DNA of 49,135 nt from JADHUC01 sp964617665. Lineage in GTDB: Bacteria; Planctomycetota; Planctomycetia; Pirellulales; Pirellulaceae. A program made the position numbers and the translations under genes. The notes under the pieces are model-generated. The model saw only the letters and a list, made by a program, of their open reading frames with translations. It was not told the origin of the DNA and made no database searches. Shown here one piece after another: positions 27,125-36,019 of the stretch. The stretch is from positions 1 to 49,135 of the forward strand of contig CAZUAH010000034.1 of assembly GCA_964617665.1 (NCBI GenBank). Reading direction: 5' to 3'. Positions within the stretch are counted from its first letter, which is position 1; every line of letters begins with the position of its first letter.

Positions 27125-28000
27125 ATGTCGGAGAGCCAAATCATCAATAAATCAATGGAGCGGGACGATCTGGCCACGGATCGTGCTCAACAGATAATCG
27201 CTGAACTGCATGAGCTGATAAAGGACCTGCGGAAAAGGGACCTCCAGATCAGCTCCTGGTACGGGAAGTTCGACTTGAACGTTGCCCCCCATCCGCGCGA
27301 GCGGATGAACCGAGGCTATGAATACGAGAGCCTGGACGGCGCTCTGGACGACACGAACTTTCCATGGTTCCTGTATTGGGAGATCGTCTGGATCACGGAA
27401 AACAACGACTTCTCTTCCGACATGCGAGTCTTGGACTTGGGCGGCAGTTCATCGCTGTTCTCCTACTATCTGGCCTCCAAGGGTCTGGACGTTACGACCG
27501 TGGACCTACAGAGCGATTTGGTCGAAAACGCGAACCATGTGGCGGAGCAAATGGGCTGGAAACTGAAGAACCACGTGATGGACATGAGGGAATTGGACTT
27601 TGACGAACCGTTCGGTCACATTACGTCGATCTGCGTGTACGAGCACATACCCATGTATGCCCGAGTGGAAATCAACCGCAAAATCAAAGCTCTGTTGGTC
27701 GGCGGCGGCAAATTCAGCATTACGTTCGACTACAGAAATCCATCACGATCGGCCAGAATCGGCTCGCCCACCGATGTCCACTCGCAATTTGTCGAACCGT
27801 CCGGGCTGAAAATGCGAGGGAATCAGGAGTTCGCCGACACGGGGACCAGCCATCTGCTGCACCCCTTCTATCACAAGAAGGTGCCGTGGATCTACAAGGT
27901 CAAGTCCGTGGCGAAAGGCGACTTTGGCCTCTCCGAGCTGTTCAGGAGAAAGGCCGAGAACGATTACACGTTCGCGGCGTTGTTCCTGGAGAACACGTAG
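27125..28000 (+). CDS. SAM-dependent methyltransferase
   Basis: This 291-residue protein has motif I MRVLDLGGSSSLFSYYL near residue 100, followed by the acidic VTTVDLQSD, as in class I methyltransferases. The usual GxGxG is GGSSS here. A coiled-coil-like N-terminal region (RAQQIIAELHELIKDLRKRD) precedes it. ATG 27125 follows GGAG. It is the only plus-strand gene inside the minus-strand glycan locus, divergent from the surface-carbohydrate gene and ending 3 bases from the cytidylyltransferase stop. Methylation of the surface sugar is a plausible role. Confidence 0.8.
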   Translation: MSESQIINKSMERDDLATDRAQQIIAELHELIKDLRKRDLQISSWYGKFDLNVAPHPRERMNRGYEYESLDGALDDTNFPWFLYWEIVWITENNDFSSDMRVLDLGGSSSLFSYYLASKGLDVTTVDLQSDLVENANHVAEQMGWKLKNHVMDMRELDFDEPFGHITSICVYEHIPMYARVEINRKIKALLVGGGKFSITFDYRNPSRSARIGSPTDVHSQFVEPSGLKMRGNQEFADTGTSHLLHPFYHKKVPWIYKVKSVAKGDFGLSELFRRKAENDYTFAALFLENT

Positions 28001-28003
28001 GTT

Positions 28004-28738
28004 TCACGCTGCGGCGTTGGTGGATGCAGCCGAGCGCATGTACTCCTCCAGCGCGTGCCAATCATCCATCGTGTCCAGATTGATCGACAATTCCGCCGGC
28101 ATTGGATACGCCGCACATCGACGGCCGTAGATCGAGCCCGTTTCGTCCAGGACTCTTCGATAGAACCCGTAGATGGCTCCGTTACGAGTGTACGTGGTGC
28201 CAAGATCCTGACGACGTGTAACGATTTCGCCAAGAGGTTCGCCAGTGAACACCTGCAGTTGTCCATCCTTGACGACGAACTGCCAATGCGGATTGTAGTG
28301 CTGTGGTATCGGCGCAACGCTGACCACTGAATCGCAGTCGCCATGTACCAACAACTGAATCGCTTCGTCGATATGATTCGATTGGCGCAGCGGGGCCGTG
28401 GGTTGCAGCAAGACGACGATGTCGGGGCTTTTCCCTTCGTTCAACTCGATCCATTCGATCGCGTGGTGGATGACGTCCACCATCGGAGTCGTATCGGCCG
28501 CCAGTTCGGCAGGACGCGAGAAAGGTACTTCGCCGCGAGCGTTTCTTGCTGCCTCGGCGATTTCTGCGGAATCCGTCGAGACGATCGTGTGGTTCAAGAG
28601 CCGGCTACCACGAGCGGCTTCACACGCGTACTGGATCAGCGGCTTGCCGGCCAAAGGGCGCACGTTCTTGCCAGGAATGCCCTTCGATCCGCCACGAGCG
28701 GGAATCAAGCCGAGGATGTAGGGATCTGTCCGCTCCAA
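28004..28738 (-). CDS. neuA: CMP-nonulosonate cytidylyltransferase (set 1)
   Basis: This 244-residue enzyme activates a nonulosonic acid with CTP. The N-terminal nucleotide loop LIPARGGSKGIPGKNVRPL is canonical for CMP-sialate synthases, and VVLLQPTAPLRQSNHIDEA and the NLDTMDDW C-terminal segment agree. The start is TTG 28738, supported by GGAGG at 28744-28748. It is the last gene of the minus-strand nonulosonate run, 46 bases after the set 1 epimerase. Whether the sugar is neuraminic, legionaminic or another nonulosonate is not settled by this gene. Confidence 0.9.
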   Translation of the reverse strand: MERTDPYILGLIPARGGSKGIPGKNVRPLAGKPLIQYACEAARGSRLLNHTIVSTDSAEIAEAARNARGEVPFSRPAELAADTTPMVDVIHHAIEWIELNEGKSPDIVVLLQPTAPLRQSNHIDEAIQLLVHGDCDSVVSVAPIPQHYNPHWQFVVKDGQLQVFTGEPLGEIVTRRQDLGTTYTRNGAIYGFYRRVLDETGSIYGRRCAAYPMPAELSINLDTMDDWHALEEYMRSAASTNAAA

Positions 28739-28743
28739 TGGTT

Positions 28744-28748
28744 CCTCC
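28744..28748 (-). promoter_or_regulatory. Shine-Dalgarno GGAGG for a TTG start
   Basis: GGAGG on the minus strand lies 5 bases before TTG 28738 and decides the start of the cytidylyltransferase. Confidence 0.65.
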
Positions 28749-28784
28749 GTGAGTAGGCAGACAACTTCTATCGCCTTGCGTTTC

Positions 28785-30035
28785 CTACGCCGCTTCGCGC
28801 CGCTGGACGGAACATTTGTCTATCGGAAGCGTTTCGTACGTCAGCCTCTTTTCGATCGTCAGCGGGACTTCCGCAAGCAGCCCAGCCATGCGCATTCCCG
28901 CGTTGCCATCGCCGTACAACGTATCGCTTGGGAGGCGACCGCCAGCGAGCTGCGTGCGGATGGCATCCATAATGCGGCTTCGCTCATGCGGCACGTCGCT
29001 CACGTTGCGGCCGCGATCTCGTCCCTTCTGCCGCGAGCCGATGTTTACGGCCGGCGTCCCCAGGAACGAGCATTCGCGAATCGCTACGCTCGAGTTGCCC
29101 ACAATGGCCCGACTGTTGTACGCCAATCGCAGAAAATCGAGCGAGTCCACATGTTTGAAAAAGTGGATGTTCTGCGGATTGTATTGTTCGCGGAATGCTC
29201 GGATGCCGTTCGACGTGCCGTCCGAGCCAGCATCTACATTGGGCCAGAACCAAAACGTTGGAACGCCCAGTTCGGCGACCGCATGAAGCGTCTCGTTCAC
29301 CTGAAAGCGACATTGTTCGTATTCGGTTGTCACCGGATGTTGAAGTACCATGAGGTACCCGTTGTCCAGGTCGAGTTCGGGACCAACGCCGCCAAACTGT
29401 TTGATTGGATCGAAGCGAAGCGCCGGGTCCTCCAGTATTTGCGCGGCCAGATCAATTGACGGACACCCGGTCACGAATACCTTGTCAGGGGCTTCGCCCA
29501 TCCGGATCACGCGCTCCGCCGCCTGCTCGCAGGACACGAGGTGCAGATCAGCGAGCTTGGTCACGGCGTGCCGGACCTTTTCGTCGATCGACCCGGTTAT
29601 CTCGCCGCCTTGCACGTGGGCCAACGGGATGTTCATGTACGCAGCGGCAACAGCCGTGGCCAAGGTCTCGAATCGGTCCGCGATGCTGACCACCACATCT
29701 GGCTGCAGATTACTGAGCACGGTGGACAGCTCGACCAGCCCCAAACCCGTCGACTTCGCCGAGGTGACGAGGTTTTCGCCCTCGATGATGCTGTAGATCT
29801 GAGCGGCCACGTCAAAGCCATCGTTTTCCATGAACTTCAGCGCGTTGCCGTAACGTTTCAGTACGGCCGAAGCTGCGACGACTAGTTGGAGTTCCAAGTC
29901 CGGGTGATCCTTGATTGCCGCCAACGCAGACCGAATGCGGGAGTAACTTGCGCGGGCGGTCACCACGACACAGACTTTGCGCCGGTCTGTGGTGGCCGTT
30001 TCCTGGACCACGGCAGATTCGTTGGTTTCGTTCAC
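28785..30035 (-). CDS. neuC: Hydrolysing UDP/GDP-sugar 2-epimerase, NeuC/LegG family (set 1)
   Basis: The 416-residue enzyme has the family start VCVVVTARASYSRIR, then SIADRFETL, PLAHVQGGEITGSIDE (the acid/base Glu and Asp of hydrolysing 2-epimerases) and VGNSSVAIRE in the UDP-binding region. The family hydrolyses NDP-HexNAc to the 2-epimer, such as ManNAc, for nonulosonate synthesis. It uses a GTG start overlapping the sulfotransferase stop (GTGA, 30032-30035), with AAGGA upstream, so the two are translationally coupled. Compared with copy 2, the segment around GDRFEM is changed to ADRFET. Confidence 0.9.
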   Translation of the reverse strand: MNETNESAVVQETATTDRRKVCVVVTARASYSRIRSALAAIKDHPDLELQLVVAASAVLKRYGNALKFMENDGFDVAAQIYSIIEGENLVTSAKSTGLGLVELSTVLSNLQPDVVVSIADRFETLATAVAAAYMNIPLAHVQGGEITGSIDEKVRHAVTKLADLHLVSCEQAAERVIRMGEAPDKVFVTGCPSIDLAAQILEDPALRFDPIKQFGGVGPELDLDNGYLMVLQHPVTTEYEQCRFQVNETLHAVAELGVPTFWFWPNVDAGSDGTSNGIRAFREQYNPQNIHFFKHVDSLDFLRLAYNSRAIVGNSSVAIRECSFLGTPAVNIGSRQKGRDRGRNVSDVPHERSRIMDAIRTQLAGGRLPSDTLYGDGNAGMRMAGLLAEVPLTIEKRLTYETLPIDKCSVQRREAA

Positions 30036-31039
30036 GCTACATCCTTGTGTGTAATGTCTGCCGACGATGCTGCATGCGGGACAACGACTTCGTTCGGGAA
30101 TCCCACGTTTTCCGATTCAATGATGAACTCCGACAGACTGATACCGTGTTCCTGCAGTCGGAGTTCCGCGTAGGCGATGTCCTCGTCGTCAAGATACTCT
30201 TTCCACTGGCCAATCTTCCCACTGCGAACGAAAGAGCCGCGAAAACCCGCCGGCGAATGGACCGCGTGTCCGAGTTGCTGTTCCTCTTTCTTCACGTTCT
30301 TCTTGTCGGAGAAACGGACCGCCTTCTCGAGGCACTCGGCATCCACATCGAACTCCAGCCACGATACGAGCTTGCCGAGCGTGTCGACGGGCTGGCCAAA
30401 AAGCGACTCGTAGCTGACGCACAGCACGTTGTCTCTCGTCCGTGCAAGATTCCTGCCGAATACGTAGTGCCGAATGTAGCGATCCAGGATGATGTCAATG
30501 ACTTCGCGCGGGTGGTCAAATTTATTCTCTTCGCCCTGACGGTGTTTCCATTTGAAGAAGAAGTTCGAAATGATGTTATCCAGAGGGTTTCTGTACAGAT
30601 AAATGACCTTCTTTGCCGTCGAATAGCGGAGCTTCCGAATCGAGTGGGTGTGTAGGAAGTCGGTGTAGGGTGTGTGGTTCAGGATGTGATCGTCACCCGG
30701 CACAACGTATGAACGGTCTTTGGAGAAGATGTCTTCGCGTATGTTGGGGAAGACCTCTTCGTGCATCGTGGTGTACGGGACGGCGCTGTCGGCACTTCGA
30801 TATCGCGCATACAAGTAGTTGCAGATCAGCAGCCGCAGATAGTTGGTGCCGGATTTGGGGATCGTGAGCAGCAGCAGCGCCCCGCGTTCACGATTCGCGA
30901 TGGCCTTGGTGTACAGCGGCTTTCTGAACTTGTCCCTCAGCACTTCCGGGATCGCGCCCTTGATAGCCCTCTCCAGACGGCGGCCCAGCGATGGTGTCCA
31001 GCCGTCGCGACGGACGACCGAGACCGACTTCCTTGTCAT
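30032..31039 (-). CDS. PAPS-dependent sulfotransferase
   Basis: This 335-residue cytoplasmic enzyme has the 5'-phosphosulfate loop TIPKSGTNYLRLLI (near residue 58), the 3'-phosphate segment VIYLYRNPLDNIISNFFF (near 145) and the RxGxxGxWK block FVRSGKIGQWKEYL (near 275). These three mark a carbohydrate sulfotransferase. It would transfer sulfate from PAPS to a hydroxyl on a sugar. The start ATG 31039 follows AAGGAG. It sits between the synthase and the epimerase of nonulosonate set 1 and overlaps the latter by 4 bases, so it is part of that operon. Confidence 0.93.
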   Translation of the reverse strand: MTRKSVSVVRRDGWTPSLGRRLERAIKGAIPEVLRDKFRKPLYTKAIANRERGALLLLTIPKSGTNYLRLLICNYLYARYRSADSAVPYTTMHEEVFPNIREDIFSKDRSYVVPGDDHILNHTPYTDFLHTHSIRKLRYSTAKKVIYLYRNPLDNIISNFFFKWKHRQGEENKFDHPREVIDIILDRYIRHYVFGRNLARTRDNVLCVSYESLFGQPVDTLGKLVSWLEFDVDAECLEKAVRFSDKKNVKKEEQQLGHAVHSPAGFRGSFVRSGKIGQWKEYLDDEDIAYAELRLQEHGISLSEFIIESENVGFPNEVVVPHAASSADITHKDVA

Positions 31040-31165
31040 CTACGAAACTCCTTGTTGGACAGACGCCGCGGTATGGTGCTAGCAGTCAATCGAAACTGGG
31101 CAAGCAGACAGCATGCACGGCCGTCAAAGAATACACCGTCGTCAATTTGGGCGTCAATAGAGAGA

Positions 31166-32224
31166 TTAGGGCTCCTGCTCCAGTATGCCCCACTCCAACT
31201 GCTGATTGGCCGGGACGTCCCGCATCAATCGGCGACCCAGCACCTCTCGGTACCGCTTTGCCGGAATGCCGGTGCCGGGCTTCTTTGCGGTCAGATGTTC
31301 TCGCCCCAGTATGGTTCCCTTGGGAAGATTCGTCGCCGCCACAATGCTTTTGCCGAACGTGCTCCGTAGCGAATCCATCTCGGTCGCCAGCGTTTCTTTG
31401 TCGACGGGGTTTGTCAGGGATTGTTCAATGAAACGCGCGCCTTCGACCAATTGCTGGAGTTCCGCGGTGGTCAGCGAAGCCGGGACGTCCGGCCCGAACA
31501 TCTTGCGACTGAACGCCACGTGGACTTCGAGCATCTGGGCTTCCAAGGCAACCGCAGCTAATCCGGCGAAGGTCGTACCGGAATGGTCCGACAATCCAAC
31601 GGGACAGTCATATCGCCGCTTGAGCTGTTCGAGCACGCGCAGTCCGACTTTTTCCGGCGGACAAGGATAAGCCGTGGTGCACTGGAAAACGGCCACCGGC
31701 ACATCGTGTCCCCGGAACAGTTCGACGGCTGCGTCAAGGTCGTCGAACGAACTCATTCCGCTGGACAGCAACGCCGGTTTGCCGGTTTCGGCCATCCTTT
31801 CCAGCAGGAATGGATTGTCTATTTCGCCGGAGGCCACTTTCCATGCCGGCATCTCCAGGTGATCGAGCATCACGACGGCTTCTACGGAGAAGGGCGAGCT
31901 GAGAAACACCAAGCCCACTTGATCAGCGTGTCGCTTCAAGCCGATCCATTGCTCCTCGGTGAACTCCATTCGTTCCCAGTAGTCGTATCGCGAATGATCC
32001 TGCAGACTAAACTTGACTCGCCACGGTTCTGCCGGCGTACTTTCGGCGGCGGCGATGTGCGTCTGGAACTTGACAGCGTCAGCGCCGGCGTTGGCGATCG
32101 CGTCGATGAACGCGTGGGCCATGCCCAGACTACCATCGTGGGCTTGGGCGATTTCGCCGATGATAAAGCAGGGCCGATTCGGACCAATTCGGCGATCACC
32201 GACTGCTATTTCTTCCATCGTCAT
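31166..32224 (-). CDS. neuB: NeuB-family nonulosonate synthase, divergent subtype (set 1)
   Basis: The 352-residue protein has the PEP-condensing TIM barrel and a C-terminal SAF (antifreeze-like) domain. Barrel motifs are FIIGEIAQAHDGSLG, GADAVKFQTH, LSSPFS, KVASGEI and VGLSDHSGT, so the family is secure. Several positions differ from the canonical synthase in this window: AHD replaces NHN, EVHVAF replaces EKHYTL, GPDV replaces GPDH and the SAF motif reads KKPGTG rather than RRPGTG. The substrate is therefore unsure; it may differ from ManNAc or 2,4-diacetamido sugar. ATG 32224 overlaps the previous gene's stop by 4 bases. Confidence 0.9.
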   Translation of the reverse strand: MTMEEIAVGDRRIGPNRPCFIIGEIAQAHDGSLGMAHAFIDAIANAGADAVKFQTHIAAAESTPAEPWRVKFSLQDHSRYDYWERMEFTEEQWIGLKRHADQVGLVFLSSPFSVEAVVMLDHLEMPAWKVASGEIDNPFLLERMAETGKPALLSSGMSSFDDLDAAVELFRGHDVPVAVFQCTTAYPCPPEKVGLRVLEQLKRRYDCPVGLSDHSGTTFAGLAAVALEAQMLEVHVAFSRKMFGPDVPASLTTAELQQLVEGARFIEQSLTNPVDKETLATEMDSLRSTFGKSIVAATNLPKGTILGREHLTAKKPGTGIPAKRYREVLGRRLMRDVPANQQLEWGILEQEP

Positions 32225-33783
32225 GCCGCCTCAGGTAGGGCATCCGTGCTGCTCGGGGCCGGAGAAATGACCACGGACCTGCCTTCCGATTGACCGTGGC
32301 AATAGTCTTGACCAACTTCCGCCGCGCGAACCGTTAGCCGCTGATGTGACTCGCTCGGTTCCGCGTGACGGCAACCTCGTATCAGATCTACCAGACTCTG
32401 AACGCTATGCGCGTCATAGAATTTGGGTGAACGATCCCAGTTGTCAAAGGGTCTCGGAGCCACCGCGTCGCACCAGGCGCCCGGCAGACCGAAAGTGGCC
32501 AGCGCATTGGCTGCCTTTGCTCGAAACCAGTTCTTGTGGCCCACACGCAACGGGTCGGTACGCTTGTTGTGTCTGCGGCATATCTCTGACAAATCCTGCG
32601 GCCTGCTAGTCGGCAGGTGATTGAGTATTACTTCCGCGACTCGCGCGTAAGCTTTGCCGTCCACTTTGTAGAACCATTCACGAATAACATTCTCCAACCG
32701 GTGCCGGTGCTCATCGGGCGATTGGAATTGGCCATCGAGAATGGCTGCCAGGGCGTGGGCCAAGTCCTCTTCGCTTTCGAATGGTATGCTTGCCTCGTCC
32801 ACGGTAGGCCGGGGCGAGCATGTCGGCACCCAGCGGGGCAACAAAGCAGGCACACCCGCCATTCCGGCCTCGATCGCAGTCGAACATCCGGCCTGGACGA
32901 CCGCCTTGGCCCGCAAGATCCAACCGTCGACGGTTCCCTCGCGCACACAGTGCAAGTTATCAAGAGGGGCGAGTAGCTCCTGGCAAGTCTCCATCCTCTC
33001 GAACGGATGAGGCCGATACACGAACGTGGCGTTCGGAAAGCGACGTGCCAGACTGTTTGTCAAGGAGGTCAGCTTTCTGAGGCCTTCCATGTCCCTATCT
33101 TGCCACTCGCGCGACTCTTCAGGCGAGAGATTAAAGGCCTTGGCGAGCTGTTCGCGTTGCTTCTCCCTGCTGACCATTCCGGGATTGCCGGCGGAGAACA
33201 CAGAATTAACCAGAACCAAGTTCTTGCCGTATGGGCTCGCGTACGGGGAACTCTGTAGAGTCACTTCTTTCCAGCGTTCCGCCAAGAAGTCCAGTTTTGG
33301 ACAACCTGTGACGAAGATCTGCTTGGCGTTGAACCAATCTCCGTCCACAAGGTATCGAGCCACCGTTGGGCTCCAACAGCAATAGCAGCTAACGTTCAAC
33401 CGTTCCGATTTGTCCTGCACGAGCAGCCGATCAATCTCGTGCAGATCCTCAAACACGCCGCCTTCCGTGTCCAGGACACCAAGTGCGATGCCTGCATCGG
33501 CAAGGGCCGCATAGAAGTCTCGTTTGTGTTTGCGATAGTAGTTCAAGAGGGCAAAGTCGGGGACGAGTCGCCAGATTTCTCGGGTAGCCAGATTTTGGGA
33601 AACCAGGTGGCAAGTTACGCCTGCCTTGCACAACTCGACAGCAAGCAGGACTAAACCGGGCAAGTCCCGCGCCGGATGATCGACGATCAAGGCGACTTTA
33701 GGACCGTCCGTGCGTTCGCTCGTTCCGCACGACGAGGAAGTATCGGATGGTAACGGAAAGCTAGAAGACGTATTCGCTGACAT
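32221..33783 (-). CDS. Surface-carbohydrate biosynthesis protein, GT-B-like (copy 2)
   Basis: This 520-residue protein shares the plan of copy 1: a start like KVALIVDHPARDLPG, VTGCPKLDFLAERW in the middle, FVYRPHPFERME, and AVVQAGCSTAIEAGMAGVPALL in the C-terminal half. These resemble GT-B or CDP-glycerol-type transferases. Its C-terminal 130 residues are extra. The protein is embedded between legC and the set 1 synthase and overlaps the latter by 4 bases. Because no standard sialyltransferase is visible in the window, both copies are candidates for transferring nonulosonate; that is inference. Confidence 0.75.
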   Translation of the reverse strand: MSANTSSSFPLPSDTSSSCGTSERTDGPKVALIVDHPARDLPGLVLLAVELCKAGVTCHLVSQNLATREIWRLVPDFALLNYYRKHKRDFYAALADAGIALGVLDTEGGVFEDLHEIDRLLVQDKSERLNVSCYCCWSPTVARYLVDGDWFNAKQIFVTGCPKLDFLAERWKEVTLQSSPYASPYGKNLVLVNSVFSAGNPGMVSREKQREQLAKAFNLSPEESREWQDRDMEGLRKLTSLTNSLARRFPNATFVYRPHPFERMETCQELLAPLDNLHCVREGTVDGWILRAKAVVQAGCSTAIEAGMAGVPALLPRWVPTCSPRPTVDEASIPFESEEDLAHALAAILDGQFQSPDEHRHRLENVIREWFYKVDGKAYARVAEVILNHLPTSRPQDLSEICRRHNKRTDPLRVGHKNWFRAKAANALATFGLPGAWCDAVAPRPFDNWDRSPKFYDAHSVQSLVDLIRGCRHAEPSESHQRLTVRAAEVGQDYCHGQSEGRSVVISPAPSSTDALPEAA

Positions 33784-33831
33784 GTTGAAGCCCTAGGCTA
33801 ACTCCGTTTCGATGGTCTGCAAACTGCTGAA

Positions 33832-35052
33832 TTACGCGACGGCTTTTCGATTCGTTTCCATCTCGGCTTCGATGACCTTCTGAGTCACGCGGTCAACAGT
33901 TTGTTCCGATACATCAACCGAGGAGGGGAGACTCAAACAATCGCGAAATAGTCGGTCAGCCACTCCGCGGTTCATCGCTACAGAACCCTGATGCGCGCGC
34001 GATGCGTGCATGGGCTGCCACAGTGGCCGATTTCCGATTCCTGCGGCTTTTAGACATTTGCCCAATTGGCGGCTGTCCATGCCAAAGACCGCACTGTCTA
34101 CTTGAATCGTCGAGAGCCAATAGGTGCACAGGGCATTGAACGACTGCCGCATCATCTCGATTCCAGGGGCACCTTGAAATGCACGAGCATATTGACCCGC
34201 AATTTGTCGCTTTACGTAGACGTACTCGGGCAGGCATTCGAGTTGGGCGCATCCTATTGCTGCCAATACATTAGGCATTCGATAGTTGTGGCCAATCTCG
34301 TGATGAACGTACTCGTCGGGGTCGTCCTTCGCTTGAGTAGTCAGATAACGTGCCCGCTCGGCCAGTCTCTCGTCGTCCGTGACGATCATGCCGCCGCCAC
34401 CGGTCGTGATGATCTTGTTTCCGTTGAAGCTGAAGCAGGCCAAATCGCCCAGGCTCCCGACAGGCTTGCCTTCATATTTTGCGCCCAATGCCTCGGCAGC
34501 GTCCTCGATCACTGCGAGTTCGTATTGCCGTGCCAATTCGACAATCGGGGCCATATCAACAGGATGCCCAAGGATATGAACGGGCATGATCGCGCTAACG
34601 CGGCGTCCCGTTTGCCGATTCACCAGCCTACCGTTTCGCCAATAGCACCGGTTCTTCAGGAACTCCTCGACCAGATTCGGGTCCATCTGCCAATGGTCGG
34701 GTTCAGCATCAATGAACACCGGCCAAGCGCCCGCGTAACGCACTGCGTTCGCCGACGCAATAAAGGTCAGTGTCGACGTGAGCACTTCGTCGTCGGGTTC
34801 GACACCTGCCACTAGCAGAGCCACATGTAGGGCCGCCGTTCCGTTGACGGTCGCGACCGCGTATCGCGTGCCTGCGCATTCGGCCATCATTTGCTCGAAG
34901 CGATCGACGTAGGAACCGACGGACGACACCCAATTGGTATCCAGGCACTCGCGAACGTACTCCCATTCGTTTCCTTGTATGCAGGGAACGCTGAGCGGGA
35001 TAAACGATGGAGCCGATTTGTTGTCGACGTGTGGTTTAGATCGTATAGACAT
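33832..35052 (-). CDS. legC: LegC-like PLP aminotransferase
   Basis: This 406-residue DegT/DnrJ/EryC1-family aminotransferase has the PLP lysine in FSFNGNKIITTGGGGM, GTAALHVALL, and the cofactor Asp/Glu segment VIEDAAEALGAKY. The LegC group adds the C4 amino group to the 4-keto-6-deoxy sugar nucleotide made by LegB. Residues SFIPLSVPCIQGNEWEYV near the N-terminus match LegC-type proteins. Start ATG 35052 overlaps the end of legB by 17 bases; a longer frame to 35124 would lie wholly within legB and is rejected. Confidence 0.9.
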   Translation of the reverse strand: MSIRSKPHVDNKSAPSFIPLSVPCIQGNEWEYVRECLDTNWVSSVGSYVDRFEQMMAECAGTRYAVATVNGTAALHVALLVAGVEPDDEVLTSTLTFIASANAVRYAGAWPVFIDAEPDHWQMDPNLVEEFLKNRCYWRNGRLVNRQTGRRVSAIMPVHILGHPVDMAPIVELARQYELAVIEDAAEALGAKYEGKPVGSLGDLACFSFNGNKIITTGGGGMIVTDDERLAERARYLTTQAKDDPDEYVHHEIGHNYRMPNVLAAIGCAQLECLPEYVYVKRQIAGQYARAFQGAPGIEMMRQSFNALCTYWLSTIQVDSAVFGMDSRQLGKCLKAAGIGNRPLWQPMHASRAHQGSVAMNRGVADRLFRDCLSLPSSVDVSEQTVDRVTQKVIEAEMETNRKAVA

Positions 35053-36019
35053 CGGGGCGGTACTTCGACTGGTTCTGTCGTATCCACTCGATGGTCCGAA
35101 GCAGTCCTTCTTCGAACTCAACAATTGGCTGCCAACTCAAGGCCGATTTGGCGAGCGAGTTATCAGCCACCAGACGATCGACCTCGCTTTTTTCAGGACG
35201 GAGCCGCTCTGAATCGGTCTCAATCGTTATCTCGCGACCGGCCAGCTTGGCGATCAGTTTGGCGAGATCTCCGATACTGATTTCAGAGCCGGAACCGATA
35301 TTGATCGTTCGTCCCGCGGCGTTTTCGGCAGTAGCAGCCAAGACGAAGCCTTCGGCTGTGTTAGCAACGTAGTTCAGATCGCGCGTGGCAGTCAGATTGC
35401 CCAGACGAACCGTGTCACCAACCAGACACTGCGAGATAATCGTCGGGATGACGGCGCGAGCAGACTGTCTGGGGCCAAACGTATTAAACGGGCGTACCAT
35501 TACCACGGGCAAGTCGAACGAACGGTAGAACGCCTCGGCTAGTTTGTCGGCACCGATCTTTGTTGCGGAATACGGCGATTGGCCTTGAAGTGGATGGTCC
35601 TCGTCGATCGGTACTCGCTGGGCCGTGCCGTAAACTTCGCTGGTCGACGTATGAATCACTCGCTCGACTTCGGTATCACGCGCCGCTTCCAGTACATTCA
35701 ACGTGCCACCGACATTCGTTTGAACATACGAAGCCGGGGCGTGATACGAATAGGGAATCGCGATCAGCGCGGCCAAATGAAAGACGATCTCGCGGTCACG
35801 CATCGCGTTGCGAACGCAGCCTGGATCAGCGATGTCGCCGGCAACGACGTTGATCTGCCCTTTCACTTGGGATTCGTCTAACCATCCCCAGCGGCCCAGC
35901 GAGTTGTAATGAACCAGCGCGCGGACCTCGGCACCCAACTCCACAAGCCGCTCGGCAAGATGGCTTCCGACGAATCCACCGGCTCCGGTCACCAATACGC
36001 GTTTTCCGCTCAGACTCAA
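35036..36019 (-). CDS. legB: LegB-like NAD-dependent sugar-nucleotide 4,6-dehydratase
   Basis: This 327-residue extended SDR has GAGGFVGSHL at the N-terminus, the catalytic TSTSEVYG and YSATKIGADK (Tyr-x-x-x-Lys), and VRPFNTFGPRQSARAVIPTI. The last matches the LegB group, which converts GDP-GlcNAc or UDP-GlcNAc to the 4-keto-6-deoxy sugar. The start is TTG 36019, supported by GAGGTGG at 36024-36030, and it overlaps the amidotransferase stop by 4 bases. Confidence 0.92.
   Translation of the reverse strand: MSLSGKRVLVTGAGGFVGSHLAERLVELGAEVRALVHYNSLGRWGWLDESQVKGQINVVAGDIADPGCVRNAMRDREIVFHLAALIAIPYSYHAPASYVQTNVGGTLNVLEAARDTEVERVIHTSTSEVYGTAQRVPIDEDHPLQGQSPYSATKIGADKLAEAFYRSFDLPVVMVRPFNTFGPRQSARAVIPTIISQCLVGDTVRLGNLTATRDLNYVANTAEGFVLAATAENAAGRTINIGSGSEISIGDLAKLIAKLAGREITIETDSERLRPEKSEVDRLVADNSLAKSALSWQPIVEFEEGLLRTIEWIRQNQSKYRPDVYTI

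Noticed and set aside
35053..35124. Upstream start for legC
   Set aside because: The added 24 residues overlap legB fully, have no SD and do not resemble the family N-terminus.
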